Below are positions 8,122 to 19,984 of a stretch of 64,000 nucleotides of DNA, in pieces; position 1 is the first letter of the stretch; the number at the start of each line of letters is the position of its first letter. Below the pieces are notes generated by a model that was not told where the DNA came from, did no database searches, and saw only the letters and a list, made by a program, of their open reading frames with translations. The position numbers were made by a program, and so were the translations under genes. This DNA is from Bartonella sp. HY038 (GTDB taxonomy: Bacteria > Pseudomonadota > Alphaproteobacteria > Rhizobiales > Rhizobiaceae). The stretch is from the NCBI RefSeq assembly GCF_014117425.1, contig NZ_CP059725.1:2728001-2792000 (forward strand). The letters are read 5' to 3'.

Positions 8122-9069
8122 TTAACGTGGACTAGTTTCACGTTTTTTACGCTCTTCATATGCTTTGACATGGCTATAGGCAAGCTCAAGAATTGGATGC
8201 TTTATATTTGCAGCCTCGGCGCGTTGTAAAAGGTCGCCTAAAATTTGATCGCCTTCGACACGATTGCCCTGTTCTATATCGCGCAACATTGAAGATGTGC
8301 CAACTGATTGATCATCGAGCAAAAAATGCTTTATAGCATCAAAAGCATCTGCATTAACCGCAAATCCATAATGGGCGGCAATTTCCGCATTGGTTATGAT
8401 ATAGCGCGACATGGCTTCACGTCCGCCATGGGCGCGATTAATATCGCCAAGGCTTGCACGCATAAGGCAAGTCATGCCGGCAAAAGCCGATAGCTGCACC
8501 CATTTATTCCACATTCTTTGTAAAATATCAGGAACGGCTGAAACTTGTAATCCTTTAGCACCATTAAAAGCACTATCCAGCATTTCAGTGCGTTCACTCA
8601 AACCGCCATCTTGCTCACCAAAAACCAATGTTGCTGTATTATTAAGGTGGTGAATAACACCATCTTGCCCAAGCGTTGCCTGAATAATAACTGAACCACC
8701 AAGAACATTGGCCTTGCCAAAAATTTCGTTCAATCTATCCATATGCGCCATGCCATTTAAAAACGGAACAAGCGATGCCCCCTCCCCCATAGCCGGAGCA
8801 ATAGCGGCGATAGCGTCATCAAGATCATAGGCTTTACAGGTTAAAAATATGAAATCATAATTTGGCTGCAACTCGCTAGCAAGTATGGTTTTTGCCTTGA
8901 TAATTGCATTGCCTGCAGGACTTGCAATGACAAGCCCGTTTTGTTCAATATTAGCTTGTCGCTTTTCACGAACCAAAAAAGTAACATCGCCGCCAATTTC
9001 GGCAAGACGCCCGCCATAATAGCCACCAATTCCGCCAGCACCTAAAACCAGTATTCTTGGTCGTTCCAT
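8122..9069 (-). CDS. Ketopantoate reductase family protein (ApbA/PanE-like)
   Basis: 315 residues. The N-terminal Rossmann motif LVLGAGGIGGYYGGRLAE binds NADP(H). The catalytic-domain lysine region is RMWNKWVQLSAFAGMTCLMR, followed by the usual C-terminal helical domain ending near NIKHPILELAYSHVKA. Family members reduce 2-dehydropantoate to pantoate or act on other 2-ketoacids. Several paralogues exist in the order, so panE is not asserted. GGAGGG five bases before the ATG at 9069 decides the start; the longer TTG frame contains that ribosome binding site. It converges with csaA. Confidence 0.88.
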   Translation of the reverse strand: MERPRILVLGAGGIGGYYGGRLAEIGGDVTFLVREKRQANIEQNGLVIASPAGNAIIKAKTILASELQPNYDFIFLTCKAYDLDDAIAAIAPAMGEGASLVPFLNGMAHMDRLNEIFGKANVLGGSVIIQATLGQDGVIHHLNNTATLVFGEQDGGLSERTEMLDSAFNGAKGLQVSAVPDILQRMWNKWVQLSAFAGMTCLMRASLGDINRAHGGREAMSRYIITNAEIAAHYGFAVNADAFDAIKHFLLDDQSVGTSSMLRDIEQGNRVEGDQILGDLLQRAEAANIKHPILELAYSHVKAYEERKKRETSPR

Positions 9070-9436
9070 ACCACCCTCCAATAAAAAGCTAACTAATTTA
9101 TTTATATAATAGACTTAACCGCAAAATCATTGGCTTTGCCGAAAAATATTCTGAACAATATCTTAAGCATTTTTTTAAAAAAATAGAAAATCACATTTAT
9201 TTATAGCACTTGCCGTTTAATAATTCGTACAATTTATAGAGCTAATAATGTGAATGGAAATGGATTTGATTTGCCACTCTTTATTCAACGCTTAATAAAT
9301 CTTAGCCTAAACATTTATTCTCACCCCTTGCGCTTTTGTCGATATTAAGGCAATTTCACCTAGAGTATAATTTAAGTGTCGCAGATAATGCGCAGCAAAG
9401 GCATTGCTATTGCCTTTATGCATGGGTAGGATAAAA
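9070..9436. other. Intergenic region before hisD
   Basis: 367 bp, AT-rich, between the divergent ketopantoate-reductase-like gene and hisD; it must contain both promoters. A small hairpin AAAGGCA / TGCCTTT (about 9399-9419) lies just upstream of the hisD ribosome binding site. In many relatives murA and a DUF2948 gene precede hisD; they are not here. Confidence 0.5.
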
Positions 9437-10729
9437 ATGGTTCTTGTTCTTCGTCAACAAAACAATGATTTTGAAGCAAAATTTAAACAATTTCTCGGCT
9501 CTAAAAGAGAAGTATCCCAAGATGTTGACGATGTTGTGCGCGCTGTTATCCATCATGTGCGCGAAAATGGTGACGAAGCCCTAATTGAATATTCCCTGCA
9601 ATTTGATCGCATTGACCTTCGCGAAACGGGCATTGCAATAAGCCAACAGGATATTGAAACTGCTGCTGCAAGTATTGATAGTGACACAATGGCGGCGTTG
9701 CAACTTGCCCATGACCGCATCAAGGCCTATCATCAGCACCAATTGCCACAGGACAAAAAGTTTAGCGATGATTTGGGAGTTGAACTGGGTTGGCGGTGGA
9801 CAGCGGTTGAATCTGTTGGGCTTTACGTACCAGGTGGCACAGCAAGCTATCCAAGCTCGGTATTGATGAATGCCGTTCCTGCAAAAGTTGCGGGTGTAGA
9901 GCGCCTTGTTATGGTGGTACCAACCCCTGATGGCAAAATTAACCCCTTGGTGCTTGCCGCTGCAAAGCTTGCCGGCGTTGATGAAATTTATCGTGTTGGC
10001 GGTGCACAAGCGATTGCTGCCCTTGCCTATGGTACACAAACCATTGCACCTGTTGCCAAGATTGTTGGGCCCGGCAATGCCTATGTAGCCGCAGCAAAGC
10101 GCCAAGTATTTGGCATTGTTGGCATTGATATGATTGCTGGCCCTTCTGAAATTTTGGTACTAGCGGACAAAAATAATAATGCTGATTGGATTGCAGCTGA
10201 CCTATTAGCGCAAGCTGAGCATGATGTTGCAGCTCAATCAGTACTTATCACCGATGATGAGGTTTTTGCAAAAGAAGTTGAAAAAGCGGTTGAAGCGCAA
10301 CTCAAAATACGCAAACGCGCAAAAATAGCCGAGCAGAGTTGGCGTGATTTTGGTGCAATTATTTTGGTTGATAATTTTCAAAATGCAATGCCGCTGGTTA
10401 ATCGCTTTGCGGCTGAACATCTGGAACTTGCCGTACAAGACCCAGATGCTTTATTGCCAATGATACGCAATGCTGGCGCAATTTTTCTTGGCAGTTACAC
10501 GCCTGAAGTTATTGGTGATTATGTTGGCGGTTCAAACCATGTTTTACCAACGGCGCGTTCTGCTCGTTTTTCTTCTCCGCTTTCGGTTTTTGATTTTATG
10601 AAACGCAGCTCAGTGATGAAATTAAATGCCGAACAATTGCGCGTGCTTGGACCAGCCGCCATTCGCATTGCTGAAGAAGAAGGGTTAGACGGCCATGCTT
10701 ATTCGGTGGCAGTGCGGTTAAATCTTTAA
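9437..10729 (+). CDS. hisD: Histidinol dehydrogenase
   Basis: 430 residues. HisD oxidises L-histidinol to L-histidine in two NAD+-dependent steps, the end of histidine synthesis. Visible signatures: GLYVPGGTASYPSSVLMNA, VGGAQAIAALAYGT, KIVGPGNAYVAAAKR, IDMIAGPSEILVLAD, and the zinc-ligand region LLAQAEHDVAAQS with its Gln and His. Later come RFAAEHLEL and GDYVGGSNHVLPT. The longest frame begins 11 codons upstream at a non-ATG codon; TAGGAT just before the ATG at 9437 favours this start. The downstream order hisD-UPF0262-phosphatase is the conserved one in this order. Confidence 0.96.
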   Translation: MVLVLRQQNNDFEAKFKQFLGSKREVSQDVDDVVRAVIHHVRENGDEALIEYSLQFDRIDLRETGIAISQQDIETAAASIDSDTMAALQLAHDRIKAYHQHQLPQDKKFSDDLGVELGWRWTAVESVGLYVPGGTASYPSSVLMNAVPAKVAGVERLVMVVPTPDGKINPLVLAAAKLAGVDEIYRVGGAQAIAALAYGTQTIAPVAKIVGPGNAYVAAAKRQVFGIVGIDMIAGPSEILVLADKNNNADWIAADLLAQAEHDVAAQSVLITDDEVFAKEVEKAVEAQLKIRKRAKIAEQSWRDFGAIILVDNFQNAMPLVNRFAAEHLELAVQDPDALLPMIRNAGAIFLGSYTPEVIGDYVGGSNHVLPTARSARFSSPLSVFDFMKRSSVMKLNAEQLRVLGPAAIRIAEEEGLDGHAYSVAVRLNL

Positions 10730-10783
10730 AATTTTACGAAGCCATATTGACGCTTACGCAAAAGACTTTAAGGTTAGAACTCA

Positions 10784-11266
10784 ATGAGTGAATTTAATGA
10801 AAATGCGCGGTTGATTGGTATTGAATTTGACGAGACCATTAGCCGCTCCACTCCAGAGGTTGAACATGAGCGCGAAGTAGCTGTTTTCGATCTTATTGAG
10901 GAAAACCAGTTTTTTCCCTCTGGCGATGACATTGGCGGGCCCTATAATCTTAAACTGTCCTTAATTGAAAAACGCCTTGTCTTTGACATTTCACGCAGTG
11001 ACGGAACATGGGTTACCACCCATATTTTGTCACTCACACCATTTAGGCGCATAGTCAAAGACTATTTTTTGATATGTGAATCCTATTATGAAGCCATTCG
11101 CCTTGCCGCTCCGAGCAAAATTGAAGCGATTGATATGGGGCGGCGCGGCTTGCATAATGAGGGATCACAAACCCTGCTAGATCGGTTAAGCGGTAAAATA
11201 GATATGGACTTTAAAACCGCACGCCGACTTTTTACACTTTTATGCGTTTTACATTGGCGGGGTTGA
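10784..11266 (+). CDS. UPF0262 family protein
   Basis: 160 residues matching the UPF0262 family, found mainly in Hyphomicrobiales and usually located exactly here, between hisD and a low-molecular-weight phosphatase gene. Characteristic segments are [42 protein letters not shown], and [18 protein letters not shown] followed by a C-terminal helix rich in Arg and Leu. Function unknown. No signal peptide or membrane segment. The next gene starts one base after this stop, so translation is probably coupled. Confidence 0.92.
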   Translation: MSEFNENARLIGIEFDETISRSTPEVEHEREVAVFDLIEENQFFPSGDDIGGPYNLKLSLIEKRLVFDISRSDGTWVTTHILSLTPFRRIVKDYFLICESYYEAIRLAAPSKIEAIDMGRRGLHNEGSQTLLDRLSGKIDMDFKTARRLFTLLCVLHWRG

Positions 11267-11267
11267 T

Positions 11268-11717
11268 ATGGATCATTTTTTACCAAAAATATCACAACCA
11301 AGCTCAGTGCTTTTTGTGTGCGGCATGAATTCCATCCGCTCGCCTATCGCAGAAGCTTTAATGCATCATCTTTTCCCCAAAATTTATGTCGCATCAGCCG
11401 GCGTTAATCGCGGTGAGCGCGATCCATTTGCATCAGCCATTATAGCCGAAGAAGGTCTATCGCTTGATAGCCATAACCCACGCGGATTGGAAGATTTATC
11501 CGATGGTTTCTTTGACCTTATCATTACGCTAACGCCGCAGGCTCACCATGCGGTATTAGAAGAAATGCGCTCTTTTTCAGTCGATGTTGAATATTGGCCA
11601 ATGCCAGATCCTGCTTTAGCAACGGGCTCACGCGAGCAAATCTTAGATGCCTATCGCAGCGTGCGTGAAGTTTTAAAAAAACGTATTTTAGAACGCTTTA
11701 CCTCTATGAGCGAATGA
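11268..11717 (+). CDS. Low-molecular-weight phosphatase family protein
   Basis: 149 residues with the LMW protein-tyrosine-phosphatase/arsenate-reductase fold. The phosphate loop is C18-GMNSI-R24 (C-x5-R) after the FV strand, and the general-acid motif DPAL follows the late WPMPDP segment. Family members dephosphorylate tyrosine in proteins or reduce arsenate; the substrate here is unknown. The typical GN-x-CRS loop is altered to GMNSIRS, as in the hisD-linked family of this order. In relatives infA, maf and yacG usually follow; here an unrelated secreted-protein gene does. Confidence 0.88.
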   Translation: MDHFLPKISQPSSVLFVCGMNSIRSPIAEALMHHLFPKIYVASAGVNRGERDPFASAIIAEEGLSLDSHNPRGLEDLSDGFFDLIITLTPQAHHAVLEEMRSFSVDVEYWPMPDPALATGSREQILDAYRSVREVLKKRILERFTSMSE

Positions 11718-11816
11718 AATAATAAAAAGCATATATTTAAGCCTATTTTACCGACATGATGTAAATCAATATAAAGCATATTCTTATTTTCATGATGAAA
11801 ATTTGTGAGGAAAAAA

Positions 11817-13397
11817 ATGGTTCAGCGTTTATTATGTTTTGTTTTATTATTCTTAACAGCAACAGCTCCTGCAAAGGCGTTAGATCATTTTATCTATGCT
11901 GCAGATATTGATGATAATGTTGTTGTGCTCGAACTTTACCGCTTTTCTGACCAATCTTTAATTGGCCGCATGAGAACGGATGGCGACATATGGGCGTTAG
12001 AAGGTAACAATGACAAGGCCAATCAATCAGCTCTTTCAGATATAGGCCTTGGCAGTGGTTATGCGACATGGCAGTTTAGCCAACGTCCAGACGGTAATAT
12101 AGACGCAAAACGCAAATATTTTTATAAAGAGGAAATTACCAATATTGTATTTAGGTTAGTTGCAAAAGAAGCAATAGCGGACATTAATCGCAAAGATTTC
12201 ATTAAACTGCTTAAACAAAACAAATTTAAATATTTCGATGAATTATCAGATAAATACCAAGTGATTTTGGCGGAGTTTGATTATGATGAACGGGTTATTT
12301 ATAAAGGAACTATCGGTTACTCACCGATTATTATGGAACTGTCATTTAGGCCTGATAAAGTTGTAAAGGGGCGATATTTTTATGAAAAATCAGGCATTGA
12401 TATTCCAATAAAGGGAACGATAGCAAGCATCGCTGAGCCCTATCCGTTAAAGGACTATCCATATCAAAAATTTGATGAATATTTTGCTGATGTTCCAGTT
12501 TTCATGCGACCAAAAGGGCGCTTTATAGGCACGTTTGATGAACAAAAATATTCGGGCACTTGGGAATTCGACGACAAAAAGATGGCGACCAAATTTGAGC
12601 TTGAGGAAGTAGATCGCTATTCGGGAGGACATTCTTATTCGCTATCTAATGGCGAATTCTCACCTTATGATACGCTCAAGCTTCAAGGGCACGCTAAAGA
12701 AACTGGAAAGATACAGCAACAAAATGGAATAAGTTGGCAATATGTCAAAGATCCGCGAAACAATATTACATTTTTCAAATTGGCAGATTTTCCTGATAAT
12801 GCCATTAAAAATACTGTCAATCAACAACTGCAAGCCCAATTTTGGCAACTATCACAAAGTGCATTTGAATGTCTTTCCAGCCAATATTATGAAGTAGCAC
12901 CTTGGGCTGGACGGACAGGCTTTGAATTGCAAAAGGTTGGTGTCATATATGCATCTAAAAATTTGTTGGTGTATGAACAATCAATCGATGCCTATTGCGG
13001 CGGTGCACACCCATCAATTTTCACAGAACAGACAGCTATTGATATGACTTTGGGGCGCGAGCTAGATTGGCAAAAAATCTTTAATTTTGCGAAAATCTAC
13101 GGCGACAAGACAGATAACTCATACAATTTCCCAACTAGAGAGAATTTTTTAAAATTTCTTAAAAGCCAACATAATAAAAATCGAAAGCAAAAAGATTGGG
13201 TGGAATGGGATGAATGCGCAGATTTTATGGCAGATTATCTTACATTTTTCTATGCGGATAATCGTTCCATCGCCTTTGGTAACAAGTCCATTTCCACGGC
13301 GGATCGCAATTGTGAAGGACCGATTATGCGTGTAGATATTGATAAGCTCACACCATATTTACAAAAAGGCGCGAGAGAATTTTTAACCAAAAACTAA
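11817..13397 (+). CDS. Secreted DUF3298-type protein
   Basis: 526 residues. The N-terminal signal peptide (LLCFVLLFLTATAPAKALDH, cleavage after AKA) sends it to the periplasm or outside. The long middle part is beta-rich, with repeated GRYFYEKSG and GTWEFDDKK-like strands. The last ~170 residues resemble the RsiV/PdaC-type DUF3298 domain: a conserved YCGGAHPS turn followed by a GRELDWQKIF-like segment. That domain is found in lysozyme-binding anti-sigma RsiV and in envelope proteins. Whether this protein binds muramidases is inference. GAGG six bases before the ATG at 11817 sets the start; a GTG four codons earlier is in frame. It stands alone downstream of the hisD block. Confidence 0.75.
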   Translation: MVQRLLCFVLLFLTATAPAKALDHFIYAADIDDNVVVLELYRFSDQSLIGRMRTDGDIWALEGNNDKANQSALSDIGLGSGYATWQFSQRPDGNIDAKRKYFYKEEITNIVFRLVAKEAIADINRKDFIKLLKQNKFKYFDELSDKYQVILAEFDYDERVIYKGTIGYSPIIMELSFRPDKVVKGRYFYEKSGIDIPIKGTIASIAEPYPLKDYPYQKFDEYFADVPVFMRPKGRFIGTFDEQKYSGTWEFDDKKMATKFELEEVDRYSGGHSYSLSNGEFSPYDTLKLQGHAKETGKIQQQNGISWQYVKDPRNNITFFKLADFPDNAIKNTVNQQLQAQFWQLSQSAFECLSSQYYEVAPWAGRTGFELQKVGVIYASKNLLVYEQSIDAYCGGAHPSIFTEQTAIDMTLGRELDWQKIFNFAKIYGDKTDNSYNFPTRENFLKFLKSQHNKNRKQKDWVEWDECADFMADYLTFFYADNRSIAFGNKSISTADRNCEGPIMRVDIDKLTPYLQKGAREFLTKN

Positions 13398-13554
13398 ACA
13401 CGAGCCTTCCATTTATAATAATATCGCTATTTTATCCATTTATCTATTTTTTGGGAATAATCAAATTTTACAAATTGAAGCGCTGTGGTGTTTTTATATC
13501 AGCATATCTTTTAGGGCGCTTACTCTTTGAAAGTAAATGTGAAATTCCAAAATT

Positions 13555-14007
13555 TTACATAAACTTCGCGTCAAGCTTTTTTACATGACCATTTAGGTTA
13601 ACTAGATATTCTACACCATCAAAATCTTTTATATATACCTTATTAAAGGCGATAATTTTATACTCCAATATTACATCATAGTGATCATATTCATAAAGCT
13701 TTGACCAATCAGCTAACGAACGCCACATTATCGATAACTCAGTTACTAAAATAGCCATTTCATCATTCACAATGAAAATGGCCCGCATTTCGTTTTCTTC
13801 ATCATACTCCATTACCACCCGCTTATTTTGGATTTTTGCGAGCCGAGTGCAGAACCAACAATAAAGTGTATGTTCATCAACAATTGTAAGACTTGCCGGA
13901 TATATTGGCCGTTTGAATATGTGTATAAGCTCATCATTGATATATAAATGAATATCGTCGCCTTTTTCATTTAACCAATATTTGGTTTGCCCGATAATAT
14001 ACAGCAT
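13555..14007 (-). CDS. Hypothetical protein
   Basis: 150 residues with no family I recognise. It is rich in aromatic and charged residues, with many alternating strands and no signal peptide or membrane segment, so it is probably a cytoplasmic beta-rich domain. A strong CAGGAG ribosome binding site five bases before the ATG at 14007 decides the start against a frame 10 codons longer. It is an orphan between a secreted protein and the atp operon; size and composition resemble immunity-type proteins, but that is speculative. Confidence 0.65.
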   Translation of the reverse strand: MLYIIGQTKYWLNEKGDDIHLYINDELIHIFKRPIYPASLTIVDEHTLYCWFCTRLAKIQNKRVVMEYDEENEMRAIFIVNDEMAILVTELSIMWRSLADWSKLYEYDHYDVILEYKIIAFNKVYIKDFDGVEYLVNLNGHVKKLDAKFM

Positions 14008-14145
14008 GGCATCTCCTGATTTATTAATTAACACCATTTAACCTTATTTGTGATACCCCCCTCAATTGTGCGATTCAACCTCAATATTGCATTTGACTGG
14101 TGTAAAACTAAATCTACCGAAAGCACGACATTTTCGGCAATAAAA

Positions 14146-14176
14146 AAACAACGAAAGAGGCAATCTTTCGTTGTTT
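14146..14176 (-). terminator. Terminator of the atp operon
   Basis: Perfect 12-bp stem AACAACGAAAGA / TCTTTCGTTGTT, loop GGCAA. On the minus strand a run of seven T follows directly. It lies about 50 bp past the atpC stop. Confidence 0.92.
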
Positions 14177-14226
14177 AAAAAATTCGTAATTCGACAATCA
14201 AAACTGCCGTATCAACAGCACTTTGC

Positions 14227-14640
14227 TTAAGCCATAGTAAGAACGCCGCGCACGGTGGTTAATTCATATAAGAAATCTTCAGCGCGGTTACGGTGATCAT
14301 CATTGGTAGCACCATCAAGTTCAGCCTTAGCAGCAGCGATACGCTCTTCAAGCTCTGCTGGATCAAAAGCTTCCAAAGGATGAGCAGCTTCCGCCAAAAT
14401 TGCGCAAGATTGCGGAGTAATATCGGCAAAACCGCCAAATACCACAAAAGCCTTTTCGTCCTTGCCAGCAATTTTTACACGTACAACGCCGGGCATGAGA
14501 CGGGTCATTGTTGGCGCATGATTGGCCATTACTGTCAAATAACCTTCACTGCCAGGAAGCTGAACTTCAAGCGCTTGTTCTGAAAGAAGAAGCTTTTCAG
14601 GTGCAACGAGTTCAAATTGAAAGGTATCGGCCATGTTCAT
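14227..14640 (-). CDS. atpC: F1-ATPase subunit epsilon
   Basis: 137 residues. The epsilon subunit is the rotating, inhibitory small subunit of F1 in ATP synthase. The N-terminal beta-sandwich is clear (FELVAPEKLLLSEQALEVQLPGSEGYLTVMANHAPTMTRLMPGVV), followed by FGGFADITPQSCAILAE and a C-terminal helical hairpin (LEERIAAAKAEL). ATG at 14634 is an alternative start two codons in. It is last in the operon atpHAGDC, separated from atpD by 211 bp that contain a strong hairpin. Confidence 0.95.
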   Translation of the reverse strand: MNMADTFQFELVAPEKLLLSEQALEVQLPGSEGYLTVMANHAPTMTRLMPGVVRVKIAGKDEKAFVVFGGFADITPQSCAILAEAAHPLEAFDPAELEERIAAAKAELDGATNDDHRNRAEDFLYELTTVRGVLTMA

Positions 14641-14811
14641 TTGCTTTCAATCATTAGAGCATAGAATCCCTTCAAAAAATGAGGTGAATAGCTATGCAAC
14701 AAAACAAAGAGATATAAAATAATTATATTCAGCTTGCGCTGATAATATTTTGGGAAATTACCTTGGAACAACAGTACCCTTAAATAATTATACCAAAACC
14801 AGTAGAACTAA

Positions 14812-14842
14812 GCGCTGTTATAAACAATATCTATAACAGCGC
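14812..14842 (-). repeat. Intercistronic hairpin between atpD and atpC
   Basis: Perfect 11-bp inverted repeat GCGCTGTTATA / TATAACAGCGC with a 9-nt loop, ten bases past the atpD stop codon. There is no T run after it on the minus strand, so it is more likely an mRNA stability or processing element, or a weak attenuator, than a full terminator. Confidence 0.65.
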
Positions 14843-14851
14843 CAATATTTA

Positions 14852-16375
<1,524 letters not shown>

Positions 16376-16458
16376 TTATGCGGCATTGTTTAAAATGCTT
16401 CAAGGATTTGCCCCTTTTGTTTCATTATTGTAAATAATAGCAGGAAATAAAACGCTTA

Positions 16459-17340
16459 TTACAGCGCTTCAGCACCTGCGATAATTTCAATTAATTCTGT
16501 TGTAATCTGCGCCTGACGTTGGCGGTTATAGGTGATCGACAATCTGTTGATCATATCGCCAGCATTACGCGTTGCATTATCCATAGCGCTCATCTTAGCA
16601 CCCATTTCACCGGCAGCATTTTCAAGCAATGCCCGAAATACCTGAACAGTTAAATTTCGTGGGATAAGCTCATCAAGAATAGATGCAGCATCTGGTTCAT
16701 ATTCATAAAGCGCGCCATTGACATCAGCATTATCTGCAACAACGTCACCTGCACTTGCTGGGATGAGTTGCAAACGGGTTGGCTCTTGATTTATAACCGA
16801 CTTAAATTCGGAATAAAACAATGAACAAACGTCAAATCCACCATCATTAAACAAGTTGACAATCTTGTTGGAAATACGCTGTGCATGAGCAAAACCAACT
16901 TGTTTGGCATCACGCAAATCAACATGATCAATAATAAGCTTGCTAAAGTCACGCTTTAGAATATCTGCGCCTTTTTTACCAACAGTAATCAGTTTTACCT
17001 GCTTACCATCTTGCAAAAGAGTGCGGATATATTCACGAGCATGACGCGCAATTTGCGAATTAAAGCCGCCGCAAAGACCGCGCTCAGCTGTACAAACAAC
17101 AACAAGATGAACTTGATCATTGCCTGTACCTGCCATTAAACGCGGTGCATCTTCTGGGCTTACATTAGCAGCGATATTGGCAAGAACAGATGCCATACGC
17201 TGAGAATATGGACGCGCAGCCTCAGCTGCCTCTTGGGCGCGACGCAATTTTGCCGCGGCGACCATTTGCATCGCCTTGGTAATTTTTTGCGTCGCCTTAA
17301 CTGAGGCGATACGGTCTCTGAGATCTTTTAGCGAAGCCAT
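16459..17340 (-). CDS. atpG: F1-ATPase subunit gamma
   Basis: 293 residues. Gamma is the central rotor shaft of F1. The conserved N-terminal coiled coil ([36 protein letters not shown]), the [12 protein letters not shown] motif and the C-terminal helix ([25 protein letters not shown] ... [16 protein letters not shown]) are all present. Length is normal. It starts 18 bp after the atpA stop on the minus strand and is transcribed with it. Confidence 0.97.
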   Translation of the reverse strand: MASLKDLRDRIASVKATQKITKAMQMVAAAKLRRAQEAAEAARPYSQRMASVLANIAANVSPEDAPRLMAGTGNDQVHLVVVCTAERGLCGGFNSQIARHAREYIRTLLQDGKQVKLITVGKKGADILKRDFSKLIIDHVDLRDAKQVGFAHAQRISNKIVNLFNDGGFDVCSLFYSEFKSVINQEPTRLQLIPASAGDVVADNADVNGALYEYEPDAASILDELIPRNLTVQVFRALLENAAGEMGAKMSAMDNATRNAGDMINRLSITYNRQRQAQITTELIEIIAGAEAL

Positions 17341-17358
17341 TAAACCGTCCCGTCAGTG

Positions 17359-18888
17359 TTAAGCAAAGTTCTTTGCATAATTGCCAAGCAATTCGACAAG
17401 CTTGCCTTTAAGCTCATCAGTTACCTGTTTTTGATCGCGAATGCCTTCAAGGATATCCTTGTGCTCGGTACGAAGCAAGGCTAATAAACCTTGTTCAAAT
17501 TTACCGACCTGATTAACAGCAAGCTTATCAAGATAGCCGTTCACACCAGCGAAGATCACACAAACTTGTTCTTCGGTTTTAAGCGGTGAGAATTGCGGCT
17601 GTTTCAAAAGCTCAGTCAAACGGGCACCACGGTTAAGCAAACGCTGGGTTGCCGCATCAAGATCCGAACCGAACTGCGCGAAGGCAGCCATTTCACGATA
17701 CTGAGCAAGCTCACCCTTAATCGAACCTGCAACTTGTTTCATTGCCTTGATCTGCGCTGATGAACCAACGCGTGATACGGAAAGACCAACGTTAACAGCA
17801 GGGCGAATACCTTGATAAAACAAATTGGTTTCCAAGAAAATCTGACCATCGGTAATCGAGATCACATTGGTTGGAATATAGGCAGAAACGTCATTTGCTT
17901 GAGTTTCAATAACTGGCAACGCGGTTAATGAACCTGCGCCATTATCGTCGTTAAGCTTTGCAGCGCGCTCTAAAAGGCGTGAGTGCAAATAGAAAACGTC
18001 ACCTGGATAAGCTTCGCGGCCTGGCGGACGACGAAGAAGCAAGGACATTTGACGATAAGCAACAGCTTGCTTAGACAAATCATCATAAGCGATAAGAGCG
18101 TGCTTGCCATTATCACGGAAATACTCGCCCATTGCACAAGCTGCAAATGGAGCCAAATATTGCATTGGAGCTGGTTCAGAAGCGGTAGCTGCAACAACGA
18201 TTGAGTATTCAAGAGCGCCGCGTTCTTCCAAAACCTTCACAAATTGTGCAACGGTTGAACGTTTTTGACCAACCGCAACATAAATGCAATAAAGCTTGTC
18301 TTTTTCAGGACCTGCATCATGCACTGACTTCTGGTTAAGGAAAGTATCAAGAATAATTGCAGTCTTACCAGTTTGACGATCGCCAATAACCAATTCGCGC
18401 TGACCGCGACCAACTGGAATAAGCGCATCAATGGCTTTAAGACCGGTTGACATTGGCTCATGAACAGACTTACGTGGAATGATACCAGGTGCTTTCACAT
18501 CGACGCGGCGGCGTTCCTTTGCATTGATTGGACCTTTGCCATCAATTGGATTACCAAGTGCATCAACGACGCGGCCAAGCAATTCTGGGCCAACTGGCAC
18601 ATCCACAATCGACTTGGTACGGCGAACAGTGTCACCTTCACTGATATTACGGTCAGGTCCGAAAATAACGGCACCAACATTATCAGCTTCAAGATTGAGC
18701 GCCATACCACGGATACCACCGGGGAACTCAACCATTTCACCGGCCTGAACATTATCAAGACCATAAATACGGGCAATACCATCACCCACAGACAATACCT
18801 GACCAACTTCAGAAACTTCAGCCTCTTGGCCAAAATTCTTAATTTGCTCTTTTAGGATTTGCGATATTTCCGACGGTTTAATATCCAT
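17359..18888 (-). CDS. atpA: F1-ATPase subunit alpha
   Basis: 509 residues, the normal length. Alpha is the nucleotide-binding regulatory subunit alternating with beta in the F1 hexamer. The P-loop GDRQTGKT is at 169-176; the alpha signature [17 protein letters not shown] and the [16 protein letters not shown]-terminus are present. The start codon overlaps the atpH stop by one base (TGATG), so translation is coupled. Confidence 0.97.
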   Translation of the reverse strand: MDIKPSEISQILKEQIKNFGQEAEVSEVGQVLSVGDGIARIYGLDNVQAGEMVEFPGGIRGMALNLEADNVGAVIFGPDRNISEGDTVRRTKSIVDVPVGPELLGRVVDALGNPIDGKGPINAKERRRVDVKAPGIIPRKSVHEPMSTGLKAIDALIPVGRGQRELVIGDRQTGKTAIILDTFLNQKSVHDAGPEKDKLYCIYVAVGQKRSTVAQFVKVLEERGALEYSIVVAATASEPAPMQYLAPFAACAMGEYFRDNGKHALIAYDDLSKQAVAYRQMSLLLRRPPGREAYPGDVFYLHSRLLERAAKLNDDNGAGSLTALPVIETQANDVSAYIPTNVISITDGQIFLETNLFYQGIRPAVNVGLSVSRVGSSAQIKAMKQVAGSIKGELAQYREMAAFAQFGSDLDAATQRLLNRGARLTELLKQPQFSPLKTEEQVCVIFAGVNGYLDKLAVNQVGKFEQGLLALLRTEHKDILEGIRDQKQVTDELKGKLVELLGNYAKNFA

Positions 18889-19463
18889 CAGCCGACCTCT
18901 TTCAGTGCAAGCTTGAGCGAAGACAATTTAGTGCGCAGCGATGTATCGATCTGTCGTGAACCTACGCGCACAACAAGACCGCCAAGAATAGCTGGATCCA
19001 CAGTTACATTTAATGCAACATCTTTACCAACCACTTGACTAAGCGCTGCTTTCAACTCTTTTTCCTGTACGTCTGTTAACGTAAGGGCTGAGATTACCTC
19101 AGCAGAAACCTCACCACGCGCACGCGCAGCAAGAATATGAAAGCCTTTAATAATTTCAGGCAATTTATTTAAACGCCGATGATCGGCGATAACACGGAGA
19201 AAATTTCCAGTCAGCCCTTTTGGACCTGCACCATTAAGACCAGCCTTATTGGCGATACTATCAATAGCGGCAAGCTGTTGCTCTGCTGAAAATACTGGAC
19301 TTTCAATCAAAGACTGTAGGTCATCATTTTTTGCAATTACTTGCGCAAAAGACGAAAGTTCTTTTTCCACAGCCTCGACACAGTTGGCTTCAGACGCAAG
19401 ATCAAATAGGGACCCTGCATACCGCTGGGCAACTGATGAAATAAGCGAAGACGTTTCTGTCAC
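18888..19463 (-). CDS. atpH: ATP synthase subunit delta
   Basis: 191 residues. Delta (OSCP) joins F1 to the peripheral stalk. Typical segments are [13 protein letters not shown] at the N-terminus and the C-terminal signature [28 protein letters not shown]. The start is GTG at 19463, with a purine-rich AAAGAGA upstream. First gene of the operon. The Fo genes are not in the window, as expected in alphaproteobacteria, where F1 and Fo genes lie apart. In many relatives priA lies upstream; here there is a 580-bp spacer. Confidence 0.95.
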   Translation of the reverse strand: MTETSSLISSVAQRYAGSLFDLASEANCVEAVEKELSSFAQVIAKNDDLQSLIESPVFSAEQQLAAIDSIANKAGLNGAGPKGLTGNFLRVIADHRRLNKLPEIIKGFHILAARARGEVSAEVISALTLTDVQEKELKAALSQVVGKDVALNVTVDPAILGGLVVRVGSRQIDTSLRTKLSSLKLALKEVG

Positions 19464-19984
19464 GATTACTTGTCTCTTTCCCCAAGCATAGGCCCACCCT
19501 TAAAAAGGATTCGACCTTTCGGTTTCAATTAATTTCAGCACAATAGGCATTTTTTCAAAAATGGCAACACTGAAAGTTGAAGAGCATCTAGCATAGACAT
19601 TCATGGCGTGCAACACCAAGCTGGAAGCCTTTTGCGCGGTTCCTTATGTTTTTCCACGTTTTTGCCATTATTTTTATGTGATATGGAAGACTTCTAATTT
19701 AAATAAAACTTGATTTAGCGCATAATCCCTTTGCTTACTATCAATCCGCAAGCAGGTGATTCCTCTCATTGTAGTTTCGCAAAATGCGCGATTAACCTAA
19801 TTTATTTTTCTTACTAATCCCATGCAACTCTCTTTTAAACCTATCAATATTGGTGATGTTTTTGATATAAAGGACGCATTTAGAAGATAATTTTTCAAAA
19901 CCCATAATAGCGGTGGTAATATTGCCGCAATTACGCTATAAGCTTGCCATTGTATTTAGGATTTAATTATCCATACATTTTTAA
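19464..19984. other. Intergenic region between atpH and rpsO
   Basis: About 520 bp between divergent genes; the promoters of the atp operon (minus) and rpsO (plus) must lie here, but I could not fix clear -35/-10 pairs. Only trivial short open frames occur. truB and priA, the usual neighbours on either side, are absent. Confidence 0.5.

Noticed and set aside
19500..19530. GGTCGAATCC resembling a tRNA T-loop (minus strand) upstream of atpH
   Set aside because: No acceptor, D or anticodon arms can be built around it. No tRNA or rRNA gene was found in the window.
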